Positions 57,201-64,000 of a stretch of DNA of 64,000 bases are shown here, piece after piece. The stretch covers positions 14,874,001 through 14,938,000 of the forward strand of contig CATNEN010000038.1 of the NCBI GenBank assembly GCA_950097015.1. The letters run 5' to 3'. Position numbers and translations under genes: made by a program. Numbering within the stretch: the first letter of the stretch is position 1; each line of letters opens with the position of its first letter. Under the pieces are notes generated by a model. That model was not told where the DNA came from. It searched no databases and worked only from the letters and a program-made list of their open reading frames with translations. This DNA comes from Macrostomum hystrix (lineage: Eukaryota; Platyhelminthes; Macrostomidae).

Positions 57201-60200
57201 GGCAGGTGTAATCAATTATTATAATTATTTATTATTGCGTTCAGTTAGAACTGAGGGATTTCTATGCATTTTGAATAACCCGAATCGCTACTTCGTCCTC
57301 TAGTTTTTAGCCAACGACATACACATTTTCCTATGACTTTTGTTTGTTTAGTGTGTTTAGTGACATTTTCCTATGACTTTTGTTTGTTTAGTGTGTTTAG
57401 TGACATTTTCCTGCTGTTCTAGTAATGATAAAAATATGTTCAAAATAGAGGATTATTCTATTGCTAAAATCACATTCTTCAATTGAAATCAGTCGATAGG
57501 TAATTGAATCCGTCTATAAAAAACGTTTAGATTTCCGATCCGTCTTGTCTGAGGGTGAGATTCTCGATCTGTTTTATCAGAGGGTGTGATTTTTTATTTG
57601 TCTTGCCGAAGGTTGAGAATTCTGATCTGTCTTGTCAGGGGGTGAGATTTTTGATCCACCCCGTCAGGGGGCGAGATTTCTGATCCACCCCGTCAGGGGG
57701 TGAGATTTCAGATCCACCTAGTCAGGGGGTGAGATTTCTGATCCACTTAGTCAGGGCGTGAGATTTCTGATCCACCTAGTCAGGGGGTGAGATTTCTGAT
57801 CCACTTAGTCAGGGCGTGAGATTTCTGATCCACTTAGTCAGGGGGTGAGATTTCTGATCCACCCAGTCAGGGGGTGAGATTTCTGATCCACTTAGTCAGG
57901 GGGTGAGATTTCTCATCCAAAAAGTCAAGGGGTGAGATTTTTGATCCACCCAGTCAAGGGGGTGAGATTTCCGATCCACCCCACCCAGTCAGGGGGTGAG
58001 ATTTCAGATCCACCTAGTCAGGGGGTGAGATTTCAGATCCACCCAGTCAGGGGGTGAGATTTCCGATCCACCCCACCCAGTCATGGGGTGAGATTTCAGA
58101 TCCACCTAGTCAGGGGGTGTGATTTCAGATCCACCCAGTCAGGGGGTGAGATTTCAGATCCACACAGTCAGGGGGTGAGATTTCTGATCCACCCAGTCAG
58201 GGGGGTGTGATTTCAGATCCACCCAGTCAGGGGGTGAGATTTCAGATCCACTCAGTCAGGGGGGTGAGATTTCTGATTCATCTTGTCTGCTTGAGATTTA
58301 CAAAACTTAAAATTGGATCAGCGAAAAAAAAATTGTAGTTAGTCATCTGACAAGCCTACAATTCATTTAATTGCCAATGCCTTACTAATGCTTCGAAACC
58401 TGTTTTCTTTTGTGCTAAAAGTAAAATTCTAAGAATTGAAACTCATTTCAATATAAAAAGATCCTTGATGATACATTTTCCCACAGATCTTCCGCCGCAC
58501 AAGGCCATCACGTTGCCGGCCCTATCGCCAACCATGGAAATGGGCACAATTGTCTCCTGGGAGAAGAAGGAAGGTGATTATGTGAAGGAGGGCGATCTAC
58601 TAGCCGAGATTGAGACGGACAAGGCCACAATGGGCTTCGAGGCCAGCGAGGAAGGCTACCTGGCCAAGATTTTTGTACCGGCCGGTTCGAAAAGCATTCG
58701 CTTAGGCTCTGTGCTCTGCGTCCTGGCCGAAAATGAAGCGGACGCGGCCAAATTCGCCTCCATCACGGCCGCCGAGCTGGGCGGAGCTCCGCCCGCGCCG
58801 CCTGCCGCCACTCCGGCTCCAGCGCCAGCCGCCGCTCCCGCCCCCGCGTCCGCCCCCGCATCCGCCCCCGTCTCCGCCCCCGTCTCCGCCCCGACTGGCG
58901 ATAGGATCAAAGCTTCGCCCTACGCCAAACTGATTGCCAAAGAGAAGGGCGTCAATTTGGCCAGCGTTGGCACCGCATCTGGCGCCGACGGTCGCATCGT
59001 CTCAGCCGATGTCTTGAATGCGGCGGCTGCCGCGCCAGCTCCTACTAGAGGTCAGCCCGTCGCAGGCGCCACCGCCGCCTCTGTCTCTGTACCGCCTGGA
59101 GCTGACTATGTCGACTTGCCGCTGTCCAACATGCGCGCTACCATCGCCAAGCGGCTGACCCAATCCAAGCAGTCGATTCCGCATTATTATCTTACCGTTC
59201 AGGTCAGTTAAATGCAATTATCTTTAGAAAATTGTTAACGTTTTTCTATACATATCGGCAACCTTATATATTTTTTCGATCTAGTAGTTACTTATAAGCA
59301 GACAAAGTAGTCCAGTAGTTAGAGCAGGGGTCGACAAAATTCGCCCGATGCGGCCCTTGAAGCTCCCAGTCCCAAATCCGGCCCGTTGCTCCTTCCGACA
59401 CCTTATGGTATCCTGTTTCATCTTTCCTGTCTCATCTCTCCTCAGTCTCGTCTCTCCCGTGTCTCATCTCTCCTCAGTCTCGTCTCTTCCGTGTCTCATC
59501 TCTCCTCAGTCTCGTCTCTTCCGTGTCTCATCTCTCCTCAGTCTCGTCTCTTCCTTGTCTCATCTCTCCCGTGTCTCATCTCTCCTGTGCCGTGTCTCAT
59601 CTCTCCCGTGTCTCATCTCTCCCGTGTCTCATCTCTCCCGTGTCTCGTCTCTCCCGCGTCTCATCTCTCCTCAGTCTCGTCTCTTCCGTGTCTCATCTCT
59701 CCTCAGTCTCGTCTCTCCCGCGTCTCATCTCTCCTCAGTCTCGTCTCTTCCTTGTCTCATCTCTCCCGTGTCTCATCTCTCCTGTGCCGTGTCTCATCTC
59801 TCCCGTGTCTCATCTCTCCTCAGTCTCGTCTCTTCCGTGTCTCATCTCTCCTCAGTCTCGTCTCTCCCGTGTCTCATCTCTCCTCAGTCTCGTCTCTTCC
59901 TTGTCTCATCTCTCCCGTGTCTCATCTCTCCTGTGCCGTGTCTCATCTCTCCCGTGTCTCATCTCTCCCGTGTCTCATCTCTCCTCAGTCTCGTCTCTTC
60001 CGTGTCTCATCTCTCCTCAGTCTCGTCTCTCCCGCGTCTCATCTCTCCTCAGTCTCGTCTCTTCCTTGTCTCATCTCTCCCGTGTCTCATCTCTCCTGTG
60101 CCGTGTCTCATCTCTCCCGTGTCTCATCTCTCCCGTGTCTCATCTCTCCTCAGTCTCGTCTCTTCCGTGTCTCATCTCTCCTCAGTCTCGTCTCTCCCGC

Positions 60201-63200
60201 GTCTCATCTCTCCTCAGTCTCGTCTCTTCCGCGTCTCATCTCTCCTCAGTCTCGTCTCTCCCGTGTCTCATCTCTCCTCAGTCTCGTCTCTTCCGTGTCT
60301 CATCTCTCCTCAGTCTCGTCTCTTCCGTGTCTCATCTCTCCTCAGTCTCGTCTCTTCCTTGTCTCATCTCTCCCGTGTCTCATCTCTCCTGTGCCGTGTC
60401 TCATCTCTCCCGTGTCTCATCTCTCCCGTGTCTCGTCTCTCCCGCGTCTCATCTCTCCTCAGTCTCGTCTCTTCCGCGTCTCATCTCTCCTCAGTCTCGT
60501 CTCTCCCGTGTCTCATCTCTCCTCAGTCTCGTCTCTTCCGTGTCTCATCTCTCCTCAGTCTCGTCTCTTCCGTGTCTCATCTCTCCTCAGTCTCGTCTCT
60601 TCCTTGTCTCATCTCTCCCGTGTCTCATCTCTCCTGTGCCGTGTCTCATCTCTCCCGTGTCTCATCTCTCCCGTGTCTCATCTCTCCCGTGTCTCGTCTC
60701 TCCCGCGTCTCATCTCTCCTCAGTCTCGTCTCTTCCGCGTCTCATCTCTCCTCAGTCTCGTCTCTCCCGTGTCTCATCTCTCCTCAGTCTCGTCTCTTCC
60801 GTGTCTCATCTCTCCTCAGTCTCGTCTCTTCCGTGTCTCATCTCTCCTCAGTCTCGTCTCTTCCTTGTCTCATCTCTCCCGTGTCTCATCTCTCCTGTGC
60901 CGTGTCTCATCTCTCCCGTGTCTCATCTCTCCCGTGTCTCATCTCTCCCGTGTCTCGTCTCTCCCGCGTCTCATCTCTCCTCAGTCTCGTCTCTCCCGCG
61001 TCTCATCTCTCCTCAGTCTCGTCTCTCCCGCGTCTCATCTCTCCTCAGTCTCGTCTCTTCCGTGCCGTGTCTCATCTCTCCCGTGTCTCATCTCTCCTCA
61101 GTCTCGTCTCTTCCGTGTATCATCTCTCCTCAGTCTCATCTCTCCCGTGCCGTGTCTCATCTCTCCCGTGCCGTGTCTCATCTCTCCCGTGTCTCATCTC
61201 TCCCCTGTCTCATCTCTCCCCTATCTCATCTCTCCCGTGTCTCATCTCTCCCCTGTCTCATCTCTCCCCTATCTCATCTCTCCCCTATCTCATCTCTCCC
61301 CTATCTCATCTCTCCCCTGTCTCATCTCTCCCCTATCTCATCTCTCCCCTGTCTCATCTCTCCCTTATCTCATATTTCTACAGACAATGCGACCCGGTAT
61401 CGTCTTTGGCCCGCTTGCTAATAAGTTTGCCGACCCCTAATTTAGCGCTTCTTACCAAGCATCCAAAGTTCGAATCTGCGGCACAAGCATTTTTTATCAG
61501 TAACTATGCTTAGCTATTAGCAAAAGTTTCCAATGTATACAATGGTGCTTGTAACTATTACTGCAAGTAATACTAGGAAGGTTGTAGATCATTGGCTAGA
61601 GCTTGTAGCTCAATTCTCATTCCCATTCAAAGATCCCCATGGACAAAGTCCTGCGCGTTCGTTCCGAGCTAAACAAGCAACTGGCCAGTCGAAATGTCAA
61701 ACTGTCCGTCAACGATTTTGTCATCAAAGCTGCCGCCGTGGCCCTGGGCCGAGTGCCCGAGTGCAACAGCGCCTGGCACGACTCGTTCATCAGGCAGTAC
61801 AGCAGGGCCGATATTTCGGTTGCTGTGGCCACTGACAATGGTCTCATTACGCCTATTGTGTTTAGCGCCGATGCCAAGGTGATAAAAAAATTCTGGAATG
61901 CAACTTTTTATTGCTTACGACTGTTTCCTCACTCTCTCCTCCCCTCTTTTCCCACCAACTCCTCTCTATTCCCACTCTTTTCTCCCCTATACCCCCACTC
62001 TCTGCTCCCCTTTTCCCCACTTTCGTCTCCCCTATTTCCCCACTCTTTTCTCCTTCACTCTATTCTCCCTGCGTTTTCACTGATCCCAGGGCCTGGTCGG
62101 CATCAACACTGACGTAGTTCGCCTAGCCGAGAAGGCCCGGGCCAACAAGCTGAAGCCGCAGGAGTTCCAGGGCGGCACCTTCACCATCTCCAACCTGGGC
62201 ATGTTTGGCATCCAGTCATTCTCGGCCATCATCAACCCGCCCCAGGCCTGCATTCTGGCCGTTGGCGGAGCGCAAAAGATTTTAGTCCCTGCCCCGGCTA
62301 AGGAGGGAGAGAAGGAAGGGTGAGTTATGGATTCAACATCTTTTTCTCTCTTGAAACACCCCTCTAGATTGGTTTCTGTTTGATCTAGAAACACCCCTCC
62401 AGATTAGTTTATTTTTTATCTAGAAACACCCCTCTAGATTGGTTTATATTTGATCTATAAACACCCCTCTAGATTGGTTTATATTTGATCTATAAACACC
62501 CCTCTAGATTGGTTTTTATTTGATCTAGAAACACCCCTCTAGATTGGTTTTTATTTGATCTAGAAACACCCCTCTAGATTGGTTTATATTAGATCTAAAA
62601 ACACCCCTCTAGATTGGTTTTTATTTGATCTAGAAAAACCCCTCTAGATTGGTTTATATTTGATCTAGAAACACCCCTCTAGATTGGTTTTTATTTGATC
62701 TAGAAAAACCCCTCTAGATTGGTTTATATTTGATCTAGAAACACCCCTCTAGATTGGTTTATATTTGATCTAGAAACACCCCTCTAGATTGGTTTATATT
62801 TGATCTAGAAACACCCCTCTAGATTGGTTTATATTTGATCTATAAACACCCCTCTAGATTGGTTTATATTTGATCTAGAAACACCCCTCTAGATTGGTTT
62901 ATATTTGATCTAGAAACACCCCTCTAGATTGGTTTATATTTGATCTAGAAACACCCCTCTAGATTGGTTTATATTTGATCTAGAAACACCCCTCTAGATT
63001 GGTTCATATTTGATCTAGAAACACCCCTCTAGATTGGTTCATATTTGATCTAGAAACACCCCTCTAGATTGGTTTATTTCTTAGAAGAAAAGCGATGGGT
63101 TTTTTCTTTTATTGATAAATGAAATTTCGTCGAAATATTTTGAGGTAGTTAAAGAGAACTCGCAAGTATATATTAATTTTGTCCCATTAACAGCCGTATT

Positions 63201-63403
63201 CCGTTTTAAAGTAGTATTTTAGGCAAATAGCAATTTGTTTAAAGTAAACTTTTTAACTATTTTGATTCGGCAGTTTCGCCAGTAGCACAGTGATGCACGC
63301 CACTCTATGCTGCGATCATCGCGTTGTCGACGGCGCAGTCGGAGCCAGGTGGCTTAGCGAGTTCAAGGCCTGCTTGGAGGATCCCTACAATATGTTGCTG
63401 TAA
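54233..63403 (+). CDS. DLAT: Dihydrolipoamide acetyltransferase, pyruvate dehydrogenase E2, 7 exons
   Basis: Exons 54233-54363, 55518-55642, 56331-56699 (or 56708), 58487-59202, 61633-61878, 62090-62319, 63283-63403; about 645 aa (human 647). All junctions keep frame with GT-AG; examples are [38 protein letters not shown] and KEG/STVMH. Residues 1-85 form a basic, Ser-rich mitochondrial presequence. Lipoyl domain 1 (86-160) has [12 protein letters not shown] with lipoyl-Lys 131; lipoyl domain 2 (209-285) has Lys 254. An Ala/Pro linker leads to the E1/E3-binding domain ([19 protein letters not shown]). The catalytic domain carries [28 protein letters not shown] and the active-site DHRVVDGA (His 618). 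It transfers acetyl groups to CoA at the core of the mitochondrial pyruvate dehydrogenase complex. Exon 3 has two frame-compatible donors (GTGCGT and GTATAT), differing by three residues. Introns 3, 4 and 6 are mainly repeats. Confidence 0.96.
54364..55517. other. DLAT intron 1, no array
   Basis: AT-rich 1.15-kb intron without a minisatellite or SINE. Intron 2 (55643-56330) is likewise free of arrays. Confidence 0.7.
56925..57230 (+). mobile_element. Full-length tRNA-derived SINE, family 1, DLAT intron 3
   Basis: Best copy of the family. A box TAGCCTAGTGGTTAGGGCG; B box GGTCGTGGGTTCGATTCCC; body GCAAGACGCTTAACCCTGCA and CACCCAGCTGTTAAATGGG; then CAGTCCATGGACTGAACAGC; it ends in an AT-rich ATTATAATTATT tail. 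The head does not fold into a tRNA acceptor stem. Confidence 0.85.
57310..57415 (+). repeat. 40-bp duplication, 2.5 copies, DLAT intron 3
   Basis: ACATTTTCCTATGACTTTTG and TTTAGTGTGTTTAGTG repeat about 2.5 times, exact between copies. Confidence 0.85.
57545..58290 (+). repeat. 29-bp minisatellite with donor motif, DLAT intron 3
   Basis: About 25 units containing GTCAGGGGGTGAGATTTC then TGATCCACC. Every unit carries G-GTGAGATTTC in gene sense. Left units are diverged (GTCTGAGGGTGAGATTCTC). Some units are extended by CCACCC. Confidence 0.93.
59325..61439 (+). mobile_element. hAT-like non-autonomous element carrying a minisatellite, DLAT intron 4
   Basis: The left end CAGGGGTCGACAAAATT and the right end (inverse) TAGGGGTCGGCAAACTT match at 14 of 17 bases and carry the CAGGGGTCGGCAA signature of hAT MITEs, followed by GCGGCCC on both sides. 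Flanking 8-mers AGTTAGAG (59317-59324) and ATTTAGCG (61440-61447) match at 6 of 8, consistent with an aged 8-bp duplication. The interior is almost wholly the minisatellite at 59410-61378. It interrupts a tRNA-like SINE head (GTAGTCCAGTAGTTAGAG to the left, AAAGTTCGAATC to the right). Confidence 0.72.
59410..61378 (+). repeat. TCTCATCTCTCC minisatellite family, locus 5, with higher-order structure
   Basis: About 130 units of GTCTCATCTCTCCCGT, alternating with CTCAGTCTCGTCTCTTCC. A marker block (CTTCCTTGTCTCATCTC followed by CTGTGCCGTGTCTC) recurs about seven times at intervals of 150-300 bases, so the array is built of longer composite repeats. The right end changes to CCCTATCTCATCTCT units. 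All three plus frames are open for 630-720 codons; none is a gene. Confidence 0.95.
61920..62078 (+). repeat. Degenerate pyrimidine repeat filling DLAT intron 5
   Basis: Irregular units of CCCCACTCTTTTCTCCC and CTCCCCTATTTCCCC in a 211-bp intron, immediately before the exon 6 acceptor. Confidence 0.7.
62335..63080 (+). repeat. 35-bp minisatellite, DLAT intron 6
   Basis: About 21 units with TCTAGAAACACCCCTCTAGA and TTGGTTTATATTTGATC. TCTAGA at both ends of the conserved core lets each unit form a short hairpin. It starts about 15 bases after the donor. Confidence 0.95.
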
Positions 63404-63594
63404 ACTTTGCCGCTCGCCTAGACTTGCAACGGAAGATTTGAGTCTGCTAAATTTTGAGACGGAAAAAACGCTTTCATGCTCATATTTTTGCGAATTAAAA
63501 CTAGAGAACCTAAAAAATGGAGACAAAGGCTAGGAAAATAATAGATTAATAACATTTTTATATCGGTTTATCTTGTGATTTATATCCATAAACA

Positions 63595-64000
63595 AGGCTT
63601 TGAGCTGTGTTTTGAGACCAACTTTGAGCTGTCTTTTTAGACCAGCTTTGAGCTGTCTTTTGAGACCAACATTGAGCAGTCTTTTGAGACCAACTTTGAG
63701 CAGTCTTTTGAGACCAGCTTTGAGCAGTCTTTTGAGACCAACTTTGAGCTGTCTTTTGAGACTAGCTTTGAGCTGTCTTTTGAGACCAGCTTTGAGCAGT
63801 CTTTTGAGACTAGCTTTGAGCAGTCTTTTGAGACCAACTTTGAACTGTCTTTTGAGACCAACTTTGAGCTGTCTTTTGAGACCAACTTTGAGCTGTCTTT
63901 TGAGACCAACTTTGAGCTGTCTTTTGAGACCAACTTTGAGCTGTCTTTTGAGACCAACTTTGAGCTGTCTTTTGAGACCAGCTTTGAGCAGTCTTTTGAG
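63595..64000 (+). repeat. 24-bp minisatellite, runs off the window
   Basis: At least 17 units of GAGCTGTCTTTTGAGACCAA with a two-state site (GAGCTG/GAGCAG) and CAAC/CAGC/TAGC variants. It begins about 190 bases after the DLAT stop. The minus frame (KLVSKDSS repeats) is not coding. Confidence 0.93.

Noticed and set aside
59348-61513. Three overlapping plus-strand ORFs of 632-721 codons
   Set aside because: They translate the 15-16 bp TCTCATCTCTCC array in all three frames. Low complexity in every frame and position inside DLAT intron 4 rule out a gene.

Overview
The window is nuclear DNA from an invertebrate animal. Genes are split by canonical GT-AG introns and use the standard code, and every recognised protein is a metazoan orthologue. 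Dense tandem repeats, tRNA-derived SINEs and modest intron sizes fit a repeat-rich lophotrochozoan. A free-living flatworm such as Macrostomum is my guess, not something the sequence proves. The whole window is chromosomal, with no viral or prokaryotic material seen.

Layout. On + at 2.6-6.2 kb lies a three-exon SLC37A3-type sugar-phosphate transporter. On - at 26.7-9.0 kb lies a seven-exon glycine-transporter-like SLC6 symporter. On - at 35.0-29.0 kb lies a four-exon peroxidasin-like heme peroxidase with no LRR or VWC module. On - follow two-exon RPA2 (42.3-39.9 kb) and two-exon RPS14 (45.2-44.2 kb). On + at 49.7-51.5 kb is an intronless secretin/Methuselah-like GPCR. On + at 54.2-63.4 kb is a seven-exon DLAT (pyruvate dehydrogenase E2), rebuilt exon by exon to about 645 aa. 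Three weaker coding pieces remain: a one-helix terminal exon at 353-571, a similar one at 48432-48632, and a decayed glycine-rich gene on - at 52.2-53.2 kb. The genes are functionally unrelated housekeeping, transport, matrix and signalling genes; nothing suggests an operon.

More than a third of the window is tandem repeat. Almost every intron longer than about 800 bp has its own private minisatellite (units 4-43 bp, arrays 0.3-5 kb), and similar arrays sit between genes. One family (15-16 bp core TCTCATCTCTCC) recurs at five loci. Several intron arrays carry a 5' splice-site-like motif (GTGAG or GGTAGG) in every unit, in the sense orientation; in two introns it matches the intron's own donor over nine bases. 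Two tRNA-derived SINE families are scattered through introns and spacers. DLAT intron 4 holds a nested structure: a tRNA-like SINE head split by a hAT-like element whose interior is a 2-kb minisatellite. A 520-bp foldback element with LTR-like internal signals lies at 46.75-47.27 kb.

Limits: exon boundaries come from reading frame, splice signals and remembered family conservation, not transcripts. Repeat limits are good to tens of bases.
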